In this document: piece after piece, positions 1 through 11,655 of the stretch
Layout of the letters: each line of letters starts with the position of its first letter
How positions within the stretch are numbered: position 1 is the stretch's first letter
NCBI RefSeq assembly: GCF_964019765.1
Contig: NZ_OZ026461.1
Span: 806,001 to 870,000, forward strand
Source: Spiroplasma endosymbiont of Panorpa germanica
GTDB taxonomy: Bacteria > Bacillota_I > Bacilli_A > Mycoplasmatales > Mycoplasmataceae
Length of the DNA stretch: 64,000 bases
Direction: 5' to 3'
Position numbers and translations under genes: made by a program
Notes under the pieces: generated by a model
Databases searched by the model: none
Seen by the model: the letters and a program-made list of their open reading frames with translations, nothing else
What the model was told of the DNA's origin: nothing

Positions 1-451
1 CTTCACTGTCGCGGCCTCTAGTTTTAATTCTTTCCATCGCTTTATCTGTTGAAACCTTTAAATAAACAATAATATCGAACTTAACTCTTTCATCAGGAAT
101 TGATAAAGTTTGTAAAACCACATTTTCATAAAAATCATTGTAAGTTTTAAAGTCCACATCATTGACGTTTCCTAAATCATGATTTACTTGCATAAAAATA
201 GGATCTTCTAAAATTGTTCTATCAAATATTATTTTCTTTAATTGTTGTGCTTGTTTAAGTTGTTTACTTCTAGCTGCTAACATGAATATTTGCATTTTAA
301 AAACATTGTTTTTAATATCCTCATAGTAAGCTTCAAAGTAAGGGTTGTTGTCAATTGGTTCGGGAAAAATCTCGTGGCCAATTTTTTTACTAATATATTC
401 TGATACTGTCGATTTACCAGCTCCTACAGTTCCAAAAAGTGCTATTCTCAT
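1..451 (-). CDS. Deoxynucleoside kinase (dAK/dGK type), 3' end cut by window
   Basis: Salvage kinase that phosphorylates deoxyadenosine/deoxyguanosine with ATP in the cytosol. The first 150 residues are visible; the family is usually 200-220 residues, so the C-terminus lies beyond base 1. The N-terminus MRIALFGTVGAGKST is the P-loop (GxxGxGKST), and a DRT-I-x-E motif near residue 79 matches the DRS/E catalytic motif of the dCK/dGK family. An arginine-rich segment at the cut end (KTRGRDSE) fits the lid region. The start is the ATG complementary to 449-451. Substrate preference cannot be told from this fragment. Confidence 0.88.
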   Translation of the reverse strand, partial: MRIALFGTVGAGKSTVSEYISKKIGHEIFPEPIDNNPYFEAYYEDIKNNVFKMQIFMLAARSKQLKQAQQLKKIIFDRTILEDPIFMQVNHDLGNVNDVDFKTYNDFYENVVLQTLSIPDERVKFDIIVYLKVSTDKAMERIKTRGRDSE

Positions 452-512
452 ATATTATCCTCATTTCTTAACTTTTTTTTATTATAACTCAATACTAACT
501 AATTTTAATTCA

Positions 513-1280
513 TTACTTATTAATATTTGAATCTCTATCCCCTTTTCTTCTCACGGCTGTGAAAATACCATAGAATTGTTTAACTTCATGCGGTTTTAAA
601 GGACGATAAGTTCCCGGGTTCAAGTTGTCGATTCCCAAAAATTCAATCTTAGTTCTTTTTAATTTGACTAAGTAAATATCGGCTGCTATTAGCATTTTCT
701 TAACATGATGTTTTCTACCCTCAGCAATTGTCATTTCAATCACAGAGACATCTTTATCCTCATCATATTTAATTAATTTTGAGGCAATTGCCTTAGTTTT
801 GTAATCTTCATCTATTGTTACTCCACGAGTTAATTGCTTCACTTGAAATTTAGAAACTTTACCCTTGCAAAGTGCTTGGTAAGTTTTTGTAAATTCATAA
901 CGCGGGTGCATTACAAAGTTTGCAAAATCCCCATCATTGGTCATTATAAGCAAACCTGAAACATCATAATCCAGACGACCAACAGGATAAACTCTTTCAC
1001 TCATATTCTCAAAATAATCAGCCACTGTTGGGCGGTTTTTGGGGTCTTTCATTGTTGTTAATACTAATCTTGGTTTATAGAATAAGTAGTAAACTTTTTC
1101 CCCACTAGAAATAACTTCTTTGTTAGAAATGGTAATTTTTGCATCAACTGGAAATTTAGTTCCCAGTTCTTTAACAACAATTCCATTTACTTGAACTTTT
1201 CCAGCCAGTATTAGTTCCTCAGCTTTTCGTCTAGAGGCGTAGCCACGATTTGCTATTATCTTTTGTAAACGTTCTTCCAT
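513..1280 (-). CDS. rluB: Ribosomal large-subunit pseudouridine synthase, RluB/RsuA family
   Basis: Isomerises a uridine in 23S rRNA (RluB: around position 2605 in E. coli numbering). The 255-residue protein has an N-terminal S4 RNA-binding domain (residues 1-55, RLQKIIANRGYASRRKAEE) followed by the catalytic domain with the GRLDYDVSG motif near residue 100, whose Asp is the family nucleophile. Length matches the family. It lies 5 bases downstream of scpB, the conserved Firmicutes order scpA-scpB-rluB, and the deoxynucleoside kinase follows. The exact target (RluB versus RsuA or RluF) is assigned from length and neighbourhood. Confidence 0.9.
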   Translation of the reverse strand: MEERLQKIIANRGYASRRKAEELILAGKVQVNGIVVKELGTKFPVDAKITISNKEVISSGEKVYYLFYKPRLVLTTMKDPKNRPTVADYFENMSERVYPVGRLDYDVSGLLIMTNDGDFANFVMHPRYEFTKTYQALCKGKVSKFQVKQLTRGVTIDEDYKTKAIASKLIKYDEDKDVSVIEMTIAEGRKHHVKKMLIAADIYLVKLKRTKIEFLGIDNLNPGTYRPLKPHEVKQFYGIFTAVRRKGDRDSNINK

Positions 1281-1285
1281 TGTGA

Positions 1286-1846
1286 TTACCCCCTATTAAA
1301 GATGTCTGTATCTTGTCCATCCTCACTGGTTGGTAATTCTGGTAATTCTGATAAACTGTTTAAATTAAAAAGTTTTAAAAAATCATTGGTAACAGAATAT
1401 AACATTGGTCTTCCTGGCAATTCTGATTTACCCATTTCCTTAATCAAGTTACGCACTTTTAATTTATGCATAATTTGGTCACAACCAACTCCACGAATTT
1501 GTTCTATTTCTGGCTTAGAAATCGGCCCCTTGTAGGCAATGATCGATAGAGTTTCAATTGAAGCCGAAGACAACTTTGATTCTAATTTGATATTGGCCAT
1601 TTTAACCATATAGTCGTGATATACTTTCTTAGTTGTCATTCTATGTCTATTTCCTGCAAATTTTTGAATATCTAATCCTGAGGAATTATCGTTTTGATAC
1701 TTTTCTTTTAATTTCTGAAGCGCTTCTTGGATTGTGGTTTCATCTTCGTTTTCTAAAATCAAGTGAATATAGTCTTCACCAATTCCTTCATCTCCACTAA
1801 TGAATAATAAACCTTCAATAATTCCCATTATTTTTTGTATGTTCAT
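1286..1846 (-). CDS. scpB: Segregation and condensation protein B
   Basis: Kleisin-associated subunit of the SMC-ScpAB condensin that organises and segregates the chromosome. The 186-residue product has two winged-helix modules; the typical central stretch (ASIETLSIIAYKGPISKPEIEQIRGV) is at residues 96-121, and it contains the conserved IRGV motif. Length matches ScpB. It starts 15 bases after the scpA stop on the same strand and ends just before rluB, so the three are probably co-transcribed. No internal TGA codon is needed for this gene. Confidence 0.93.
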   Translation of the reverse strand: MNIQKIMGIIEGLLFISGDEGIGEDYIHLILENEDETTIQEALQKLKEKYQNDNSSGLDIQKFAGNRHRMTTKKVYHDYMVKMANIKLESKLSSASIETLSIIAYKGPISKPEIEQIRGVGCDQIMHKLKVRNLIKEMGKSELPGRPMLYSVTNDFLKLFNLNSLSELPELPTSEDGQDTDIFNRG

Positions 1847-1861
1847 TTTTTCAGTCCTTTC

Positions 1862-2629
1862 TTAAGCATCTACATTTAATTCTAAACTATTATTTTGATA
1901 TTGGATATGAATATCGTCTTCAAATTGGTTTATTGATAAAAATTGGTTTTTGGCTAAATCTAAAATTGCCAAAAAACTTGCCACAAGCATCTGAATCGTG
2001 AATTCTTGCTCTATCAAGAAATCCTCTAATAATCAAACGCGATTTTTATCAGACTCTAATATTTTAACAATCTGAGCACTCATAAATTCTGGTGAGATAT
2101 CTTTTCTGGTGATTGTTTTAACACTTGGTGTTTTTAATTGATTTTTCTCGATTGCCTTTAAAAATATATTAGCAAACTTGTTTAAATCAATATTAATTGG
2201 TGCTAACGGCAGTTCATCATCATCTATTTTTAAAACCTTAACAATTGACTTGGGTTTTGAATGAGTCTGCATATATTCAGCTTGTTTTAATTTAAAAAAA
2301 TCTAATGTTTGCTTAATTTTGTGGTATTCTACTAAACGGCCCAGAAGTTCAGTACGTTGGTTTTCCTCAAAATCATCATCTAAATTAACCTCTTCTTTTG
2401 GTATTAAAGTTTTAGATTTTAATTCTAGCAGATAGGCCCCCATTACCAAATATTCACTAGCAATTTCTATATCGAGTTCTACAAATGAGTTGATATATTC
2501 GATATACTGATTTGAAAGTTCAATTAGATTTACCTCTAAAATACCAATTTTCTTTTCCTTAATTAAGTGCAAAAGCAAATCCAAAGGACCGGTAAAATTA
2601 TCTAGTTTAACTTCATTTCAAATTTTCAT
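1862..2629 (-). CDS. scpA: Segregation and condensation protein A (kleisin)
   Basis: Kleisin bridging the SMC heads in the condensin complex. The N-terminus MKIWNEVKLDNFTGPLDLLL is the ScpA signature (F-x-G-P-L-D-L-L-L-H-L-I). It is readable only when a TGA at 2618-2620 is Trp; a further TGA Trp occurs near 2030. The 255-residue length is normal. The start ATG complements 2627-2629 and the stop is at 1862-1864, with the C-terminus ending ELNVDA. It follows the HEPN-like gene by 9 bases and precedes scpB by 15. Confidence 0.93.
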
Positions 2630-2638
2630 AATATTCTC

Positions 2639-3496
2639 CTAATTCTGGTTTTTAATTAACTTTTGTTGATACTCTAAAATATTGTTAATTTCTGCGTCAT
2701 CTTTGAATGTATCATTAATAAGCAACATACATCTACCAATTATAATAAAAAGTAAAATTATCGATAAATTAATGTTATATTGTGATGATGGGTCGGCAAA
2801 ATCATGCTCTAGATTATTGCGCAACTTTCTAACGTAATGCCAAGCGTTTGAAAATCTAATTGTATTTAATCCTTTTACTAACGTTTCTTGATCTTGAGCA
2901 GTTTTGGTAAAATTGCTGGCATCATTGGCAAAATTAATAAAAAATTTTAATGACAATTCCTTATTATCAAAATTAGTGTTTTTAAAATACTTCAAATTCA
3001 GGTGATTAATAATATAGGCAAGTTTATCAAAAATTGAAAATAAATACTTAAACATTTCATTTTGCTCATGAAATTGAACAGAATTTATCTTAAATAGCTT
3101 TTTATAATCTCTTAAAGATTCATAGCGATATGACTTTTCCAAGTAATATCTTACCATAGATTTGACCTCTGTAAATATCATAAAATTGAAGAAAACAGTT
3201 TTTTGAAACAAGCATCGTTCCAAAATTTCCTTGCAGTAATTTAGATTGTCAAATATTAAGTCTAAATCATTTTCAACGTCAAATTCATTCTTAAAATTAA
3301 TGTCCAAATCTCGACCACTTTTTTGACTAATTTGAGCCAATTGAAAAACAAGTTCATCATTTGAGAAAACTTCTTGGTCAACAAAATTGGTTATTTTACT
3401 AATTGTGCTTTTAAATTCTGCTGACTTCATTGGATACCTAGTCAGGTTGTCATTAACATCCTTTAAGGTCATGAAATCTTTATAGTTTTTATTCAT
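2639..3496 (-). CDS. HEPN-like protein, possible ribonuclease or RNA-binding protein
   Basis: A 285-residue, almost entirely helical protein without signal peptide or clear membrane anchor until a hydrophobic stretch near residues 244-256. Near the C-terminus, R226-N-N-L-E-H231 matches the R-x4-6-H motif of HEPN domains, with Asn after the Arg as is usual in active HEPN RNases. The arrangement resembles Cthe_2314-type HEPN proteins, but that is inference from one motif. It is the first gene of a run leading into scpA-scpB-rluB. No antitoxin partner (MNT-like nucleotidyltransferase) is adjacent, so a toxin role is not supported by context. Confidence 0.5.
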   Translation of the reverse strand: MNKNYKDFMTLKDVNDNLTRYPMKSAEFKSTISKITNFVDQEVFSNDELVFQLAQISQKSGRDLDINFKNEFDVENDLDLIFDNLNYCKEILERCLFQKTVFFNFMIFTEVKSMVRYYLEKSYRYESLRDYKKLFKINSVQFHEQNEMFKYLFSIFDKLAYIINHLNLKYFKNTNFDNKELSLKFFINFANDASNFTKTAQDQETLVKGLNTIRFSNAWHYVRKLRNNLEHDFADPSSQYNINLSIILLFIIIGRCMLLINDTFKDDAEINNILEYQQKLIKNQN

Positions 3497-3564
3497 TACA
3501 ATTGTCCTCTATTTTTATTATAGACTATAGCTAATGAACTTTCACCAATAATGGCGTATTTGGT

Positions 3565-3597
3565 CAAAAAAAATCTTTCAACTTAATAAAAGATTTT
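3565..3597 (-). terminator. Intrinsic terminator of guaA-guaB
   Basis: Arms aaaatcttt (3570-3578) and aaagatttt (3589-3597) form a 9-bp stem with a 10-base loop. On the minus strand it is followed by a run of T, and it lies a few bases downstream of the guaB stop. Confidence 0.75.
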
Positions 3598-3603
3598 CAA
3601 TAT

Positions 3604-5070
<1,467 letters not shown>

Positions 5071-5074
5071 ATTA

Positions 5075-6616
5075 TTACTCCCATTCTATTGTTCCTGGTG
5101 GTTTTGATGTTATATCATAAACTACTCGGTTAACGTGATCTACATTATTAATAATTAAAGAAACTACATTTTCGATAAAATCTCATGGTAAGTGAGAAAT
5201 GGTTGCTGTCATAAAGTCTATTGTATTTACTGAGCGAATGCTTGCTAAGTAATCATAAGTTCGATTATCGCCCATTACACCAACAGTTTTTACTGGTAGC
5301 AATACTGCAAAAGCTTGATCTACTTGATTGTAAAGACCTGCTTTTCACAATTCATTAATGAAAACATCATCAACTTCTCTTAAGATATCAGCCTTCTCTT
5401 TAGTGACTTCTCCAATAATTCTAATACCAAGTCCTGGACCAGGAAAAGGATGGCGATTTATCATAACTTCAGGAATACCTAAAGCTAAACCAACTTTTCT
5501 AACCTCGTCTTTAAATAAGTCGCGAATTGGTTCAAGTAATTTTAATCCCATTTCTTCGGGTAAACCCCCAACGTTGTGATGAGATTTAATGGTTTTAGAA
5601 GCGTGATCTGGAGAACTTGATTCAATAACATCAGGATAAATAGTTCCTTGAGCTAATCACTTAGCTTGTTTCATTTTTTTGGCTTCTGAGTTAAATACCT
5701 CGACAAATTCTCTTCCAATTATTTTTCTCTTCTCTTCTGGATCGGTTACACCTTTTAGGGCCTGATAAAATTGCTTAGAAGCATCAACCATTTTTATTTT
5801 CATATTAAAGTTATCTTGATAAGTTTTTAAAACTTTTTTAGCTTCATCTTTTCTTAATAATCCAGTATCCACAAAAATACAAGTTAATTGACTTCCGATT
5901 GCTTTTGAAATTAGTGCTGCAGCCACACTAGAATCAACTCCCCCAGATAATCCCAGGATTACTTCATCTTGTTTAACCTTATCCTTTATTAAATCAACTG
6001 TCTGATTAATAAAAGAACTCACTTCTCAGTTTGCCTCTGCCTTACAAATATCAAAAACAAAGTTTTTAATCATGGTTCCCCCATATTCTGAATGGGTTAC
6101 CTCAGCGTGAAATTGAATTCCATAAATTTCTTTACTTTTATGCATAATGGCCGCTACACTTGAATCTGAGTGTGCTAATTGAATAAACTCAGGAGGCATT
6201 TTAGTCAAGTGATCGGCGTGACTCATTCAAACAAGTTTTTTGTCAGGAACTCCCTTAAATAACTTATTACTTTGATTGTCTAAGAACAACTTTGCCTTAC
6301 CAAACTCTTGATTATCTGCAAGTTCAACTTTTCCCCCGAATAAGTTAGTTATTAATTGCATTCCGTAGCAAACCCCTAAAATTGGTAAATTCAAATCAAA
6401 AAAAGCTGGATCAATTTTATAAGATTTTTCTTCATAAACACTTGAAGGGCCTCCTGATAAAATTATCCCTTTAAGATTTGGATAATCGGTCATTTTGGCT
6501 GCCAAAATTCTGTGGTCCAAAACCTCTGCTAAAACTTGATTCTCCCTAATTCTTCGGGCAAGCAATTGGGTATACTGACTACCAAAGTCTAGGATTATTA
6601 TTTGTGTTTGTATCAT
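5075..6616 (-). CDS. guaA: GMP synthase (glutamine-hydrolysing)
   Basis: Aminates XMP to GMP using glutamine and ATP. The 513-residue protein has a class I glutamine amidotransferase domain (Cys83 in LGVCYGMQ, later His/Glu of GIQFHAEV), then the ATP-pyrophosphatase domain with the P-loop LSGGVDSS, then the dimerisation domain ending PPGTIEWE. Five in-frame TGA Trp codons break it in the standard code. It is promoter-proximal to guaB; a good promoter lies at 6650-6678 and an SD (AAGGAG) precedes the ATG complementing 6614-6616. Confidence 0.96.
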
Positions 6617-6649
6617 AACTTCTCCTTTTAAACCATTAATATTCTTAAA

Positions 6650-6678
6650 ATTATATTATATTAGACAAGCATAAACAA
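6650..6678 (-). promoter_or_regulatory. Promoter of the guaA-guaB operon
   Basis: On the minus strand, -35 TTGTTT (6673-6678), a 17-base spacer and -10 TATAAT (6650-6655), about 35 bases before the guaA start codon. No guanine riboswitch-like structure was recognised in the short leader. Confidence 0.6.
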
Positions 6679-6754
6679 CCTTTAATGATTAAATTTTAAC
6701 TTTTGTAATTTAATATTTATTATATGTGTGCTAATATGAATGTGGAGGGATAAG

Positions 6755-7558
6755 ATGTTTAAATTTAAAAATCATTATAACGATATTCTGGTAAATAACT
6801 TCATTAGTTTTAATAACGATCCGGATTTAAATCAAGGACTGATTAAAAAAACGGTTCACGAAAGCGAAAATTGGTTGGAGGTCGATTCAAGTAAAACAAA
6901 CTTAAAGATCAACTTCTTATATTCAAAACCCTTGTTAACAGCAGAAGACAAAAATAAGAGTAAATCTATTATTGAAAAGTACACCAAGCTTGGGCAAAAC
7001 ATTATCTGGGTGATGCTTTCTGAAAGTAAGGATAAATTATCAAAAGACCAATTTCAAGAATTAAAACTGGATTATGAAGTTACTTATGAAGCTATGATTA
7101 TGAAACTAAGCGAGGCTGTGATACGCGAGTTTCAAGTACCAGCTGGATATGAATTGAAAAAATTAGAACCAAAATACTTAAACCAATTTATAGACCAAAT
7201 TGATGATGGGTTTGGTAAAGGTGTTATTGATACAACAAAATATGCCACTATACTGAAAATGAACAATGAGCAAAATATTTGCGAACCAATCTTCCTTTAC
7301 CACGACAGCAAAATTGTTGCTACAGGAAATATTTATTTTGGATCACAAGCTTGTGTAATAGATGATATTACAGTAAATAGTAATTATCGAGGGAAGGGTC
7401 TAGCTTCTATTATACTTTATGAACTTTTATCAAAAGCTAGAACTTTTGGTTGTGAAAACCTCTTGCTGGTAGCTACAAAAGATGGTCTTCCAATCTATAA
7501 AAAAATGGGATTTCAAAAAACCGGATTAAATATAGAAATATATGAAACAAGAAATTAG
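6755..7558 (+). CDS. GNAT-family N-acetyltransferase
   Basis: A 267-residue protein whose C-terminal half is a GNAT acetyl-CoA-binding domain: the motif A region VNSNYRGKGLASIIL (residues about 205-220) carries the R/Q-x-x-G-x-G/A pyrophosphate loop, and YKKMGFQKTG is the usual C-terminal Y-x-x-x-GF strand. The N-terminal half is not recognised. The ATG at 6755 is preferred over an upstream in-frame ATG at 6740 because ggaggg lies just before it. The substrate is unknown. It is divergent from guaA and followed by ispG after 69 bases. Confidence 0.75.
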   Translation: MFKFKNHYNDILVNNFISFNNDPDLNQGLIKKTVHESENWLEVDSSKTNLKINFLYSKPLLTAEDKNKSKSIIEKYTKLGQNIIWVMLSESKDKLSKDQFQELKLDYEVTYEAMIMKLSEAVIREFQVPAGYELKKLEPKYLNQFIDQIDDGFGKGVIDTTKYATILKMNNEQNICEPIFLYHDSKIVATGNIYFGSQACVIDDITVNSNYRGKGLASIILYELLSKARTFGCENLLLVATKDGLPIYKKMGFQKTGLNIEIYETRN

Positions 7559-7627
7559 TTTTAATAACTAATTTTTTTTAGTCTCTTTACTTCTAATTAT
7601 GGTAAAATTTTGGAAATGGGTGGTTAA

Positions 7628-8701
7628 ATGTATACTAGAACGCAAACAAGAAAAGTAATGGTCGGTCCTTATCAAATTGGTGGGGATAATAATGTGATTA
7701 TTCAATCAATGACAACTACTAAAACTCACGACCTTAAAGCAACACTAGAACAAATAAAACAACTCCAAGAAGAAGGTTGTCAAATTGTGAGAGTTGCTGT
7801 ATTGGGAATTAATGATGCTCAGGCTCTAAAAGAGTTAGTTGAAAAATCACCAGTTCCGATAGTGGCAGATATTCACTTCAATCACAAGTTCGCTTTAATG
7901 GCAGCTGATGCTGGGGTAGCTAAAATAAGAATTAATCCAGGAAATATTGGTTTGAAGGAAAACACAATTGCTGTGGTTAGAAAGTGTCAAGAAAAAAAGA
8001 TTCCTATTCGTATAGGAATTAATTCAGGAAGTCTTCCAAAAAAAATAGTAGAAAAGTTAGGTTGGACTCCTGCTGCGATGGTGGAAGCCCTTGGAGAACA
8101 TATCAAGATTCTAGAGGAGTTAAATTTTTATGATATTATTTATTCTCTAAAAGCGACTGACCCATTAATGGCAATAGAAGCTTACAATCTTGCAGCACAA
8201 AGATGAAATTACCCTTCTCACTTAGGAATTACTGAGGCTGGAAGTTTGTTAAACGGAGCTATTAAGTCAAGTTTTGGTTTAGGACATTTACTAATGCAAG
8301 GATTGGGAAACACAATTAGAATTAGTTTAAGCGAAGATCCCATTGAGGAAATTAAAGTTTGTAAACGTTTGCTAAATGCTTTGGGATTATATGATAATAT
8401 TGTTGAGGTTATCGCTTGTCCAACATGTGGAAGAATTGAATATTCAATGAATCCAGTTGTTAGTGAAATTGAAAAATTTGTGGAACCACTCCACTTCCCC
8501 TTCAAAGTGGCCATTCTTGGTTGTGTTGTTAATGGTCCAGGGGAAGCTAGTCACGCAGATGTTGGTATTGCTGGAGGTAATAAAGGGGGCATCATTTTTA
8601 AAAAAGGTAAGATATTTAAAACTGTACCCCAAGAAATGCTTGTACCTGAATTAAAGGAAATTATCACTCAGGCCTATAATGAATATAAAAAAATCAAGTA
8701 A
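7628..8701 (+). CDS. ispG: 4-hydroxy-3-methylbut-2-en-1-yl diphosphate synthase (IspG/GcpE)
   Basis: Fe-S enzyme of the MEP (non-mevalonate) isoprenoid pathway, converting ME-cPP to HMBPP. The 357-residue protein has the N-terminal TIM barrel (IQSMTTTKTHD, VADIHFNHKFA, KIRINPGNIG) and the C-terminal [4Fe-4S] domain with Cys264-x-x-Cys267-G-R, Cys299 in GCVVNGPGE and Glu306. One TGA Trp at about 8204 interrupts it in the standard code. An extended -10-like TGGTAAAAT lies near 7599. The enzyme needs electrons from a flavodoxin or ferredoxin, not seen here. A terminator palindrome overlaps its stop. Confidence 0.95.
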
Positions 8702-8717
8702 CTAGTTACTTGATTTT
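8690..8717. terminator. Bidirectional terminator between convergent genes
   Basis: A perfect 28-base palindrome centred at 8703/8704, with arms aaaatcaagtaact and agttacttgatttt. It serves ispG (plus), with a T-rich tail, and overlaps the last codons of the convergent minus-strand gene. Confidence 0.85.
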
Positions 8718-9304
8718 ATTTTTTCTAGAATTAGACTAAATGAGTAATTTTGAAATCTCAAAATTTTATTTTTTTCTAATACTCATTGTGTTAGAAAATC
8801 TTGAATATCATTTTGATTAAAACAAGATTTCAGTTGGTCATTATTTTTTATATTTAATAATAAGTCTTTGTTTATTTTTATCTGACCGTTTATTCAAATT
8901 AAGAGTTCTTCTATTTTTTTAGTACTAATATTTGCAATGTTTTTATTTTCCAAAGCTTCAATTAACATATCCTTAAAATCAGAATTTGTGTTAAGATTTT
9001 TATTGATTTCAAAAAACATAGTTTCTTGAATGGCGTTTAGAATAATAGAGATTTGTTCTTCGGGTAAATCAAGTTCTTTTAATACAAACAAGTCCGCTTG
9101 ATTAACAATATCGCGTTTATTTATTCAGGCGCTTGTACAAATAAAACTTATCAAATCCAAATCACTAATATCGGGCTTAATATTTTGTAAATTCAAGTAA
9201 TTTATAAAGTCCACAGCCACCTTATGATTTATTGATGAAATTTTGTTTTCTTGGCAAAATTTTGAGAATTCAGTTTTAAGAGATTGGTTTTTTATCTTTA
9301 ACAT
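8702..9304 (-). CDS. Hypothetical protein, 200 aa
   Basis: Not recognised. The frame is open from an ATG complementing 9302-9304 to a stop at 8702-8704 when TGA is read as Trp. The start ATG directly follows the TAA of the GalM-like gene (TAAATG), which indicates translational coupling. The protein is charged, mostly helical, Asn/Ile/Leu/Lys-rich and has no signal peptide or membrane segment. The last dozen codons run through the terminator palindrome shared with ispG, so the C-terminus is constrained by the hairpin. Function cannot be inferred. Confidence 0.7.
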
Positions 9305-10144
9305 TTACTTTAGCTCCATAGTGAAAACATCATTTCAAATTTGGTTTGGTTCTAGGCTTAAAATATTGTCCTTATTTGAAATGAAATTATCTTTTCTATC
9401 GTTAAAGTCTGCTGAACCAAACCAAGGTTCGATGCAAATATAATCACTCTTATTATCCTCAGATCATAGAAGGCAAACTGGATATTTCTGTAAATTTATT
9501 TTGAAACTTTTCTCGTCATCTTGGTATTCCACAAAATCACTTTGTAATTGATCACTTCAATAAAATTGAGAGCCTTTAAAGTTGATGTCTTTAATTTGAA
9601 CTTTAGTGAAGTCAAATTTATTTTCAGGATTTCTTTTTAAATAAAGCATATCTTCATTATCGGTGTAAAAGATTTCTTTTTTTGAAAAAGTTAAGCATCC
9701 CTCTTGTTTAATTAAGAATGCTGGGTGATATCCAAAGCTAAAAAACATAGTTTCTTTTGATAAGTTTTTAACTATAAAATTAGTTTTTAAACTTGATTCT
9801 TCAATTTTAACTTGGAAATCAATTTCAAATTCAAATGGATATTGTTCAATAAACTTTTTACCACTTTTTGTTGAAAAAGTCACTTGCCCTTCAGACTCAT
9901 TTTTTATTTCCCAATTACTTAAGTCTCTGAAAAAACCATGTCGAGGTAAAGTAAATACCTTATCTTTATGAGTAAAATTATTATTTTTTAAAGTACCACA
10001 AATCGGAAATAGTATGGGTCAGTTCTTCTGTCAACTATTTGAGTGTTGATAGGTAAATTCTTTCGAACCCTTTTTAATACTTCTTATTTCCATATTATTT
10101 TTATCAATAGTAACTTTTATATCTTTATTTTCTAATTTATACAT
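9305..10144 (-). CDS. Aldose 1-epimerase family protein (GalM-like)
   Basis: A 279-residue protein of the GalM/YeaD-type mutarotase fold, which interconverts alpha and beta anomers of sugars. Seen motifs are the N-terminal PILFPICGTL, the PRHGFFRDLSNW segment and SFGYHPAF, matching the conserved active-site His pair of the family (H of RHGF and of GYHP), plus CIEPWFG near the C-terminus. Several TGA Trp codons are present. Its start overlaps the stop of the upstream MFS permease by 8 bases, so the permease may supply its sugar substrate. The specific sugar is unknown. Confidence 0.82.
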
Positions 10145-11633
10145 TCGTTTTCTCCTTTTCAACTATTCGAGTCTCTGCTCTCTGTAGCGTTTGACTATGA
10201 TTTAATTTTATCATATCCAAGTTAGCCTGCCTAACATCAACATAATTACTTAGAACCTTATCGATCGTGAAGTAAAATATTAAAATTAAAACCATCGTTA
10301 GACTTGCTAAAATACTCATCCCTATATTTCAAGCAACAAAATAATGATCTTGGATTTGTTTTAAATCAGGATTGTCCACTAAACTTTGGATGTCTGAATC
10401 ATAGTTAAATATTCACACCTTATTTTTTTGCAATGATCGTATAACCCCTTCACAAATAAAAGTTGCTAGAATTCCAGAAGAAGCCACAATTCCAGTTACT
10501 GGAAAATTCTGAATACGATAATTTCACATAACCGCTAGAGCAAATAGTCCATAAAATATTTGAGCCACTGCCATTGTGATTAGAAATTGAAAAAGAATAA
10601 TCATAATAGGATTTTTTAAAAATCCTATTATTGATAATCAAATTGCTAGACATAATAAGTTGGTGATGAAATGATATTTATATCCCATTTGTGGGAGAAC
10701 CATTTTATAGATTAAGTATCCAAAAAATATTTGGGGTAAATAGTAAAGTGACTGATTCAATCGTAGATAAATTTCTATGGTAGAAATTTTGCTATGGTTG
10801 ACCAGAATTATTTTTAAATATTCCTCAAAAAACAACCCTCCTGAAATTTCTGAGATGAACACAATAACAAAAGTTGCTAAAGATAAATAAATTACATAAA
10901 TATATTTAAATGAGTCTAACTCACTACGAAATTGAAAACTAAATGTTCCCACATAGTTGGAGTTTTCTTTGTAGACAAATGAAAGTCCAAAAGCTAAAAC
11001 TGAAGCTATAATAACTAGGCAAAGCAATGTTTGAACTTGGTAACTAACTTGATAAATGCTAACAAGTGCAAAAGTATAATTAGCAATAAAGTTACCAAAC
11101 AACATCATCGAGGCAACTGTTATAGTTGAACCGATGGGATTTAAACGATAAAAAGTCTGTTCACAAACTATTAAATAGTGCAAAGTGTTGGCCGATAGAG
11201 AAAAACCAATTAAAATTAAACTAAAGTACAAAGTTATAAAATTTGGTTCTTTTAAAATAGCAAAATTCAATAGAGCTAAGATAGCGCCCATAAATAAGGT
11301 TGCATTTGATATCCAATATCAAAGTCTTCTGCTCTTTAATTTTCCTGTAACTAATGTAGCGATCGGTTTAAAAATTATGGCTACAAAATTTATACCAAAG
11401 AAAACTATTAATGTAAAGAACAGATTACTATTTTCAAAAACTAGATGCAGCGAGGTCTCTCACGTAACCACCTTGATAATTAAAGCAGCTGCAAACCAAA
11501 ATAAAAATATTTCTAAGTAAATCAGTTTTCTTTTTAAATCAGTTTTTTCGTTTTTGAGCATAAAAAAAATTGAAACTAATGCAACTACTATTAAAATCGG
11601 GTTTAAAAAAATTAAATCTCAATAGTTTTGCAT
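10137..11633 (-). CDS. Major facilitator-like membrane permease
   Basis: A 498-residue polytopic protein with about 12 hydrophobic segments and few charged loops; the C-terminal cytoplasmic tail is charged (RAETRIVEKEKTNV). It resembles the MFS permeases that are common in Spiroplasma-type genomes, but I see no diagnostic signature that fixes the substrate. The start ATG complements 11631-11633 and the reading frame crosses several TGA Trp codons. The stop overlaps the GalM-like epimerase start by 8 bases, which suggests coupled expression and a sugar-related substrate (inference). Confidence 0.72.
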
Positions 11634-11655
11634 TACTTTTCAATCCTTTTCTAAA

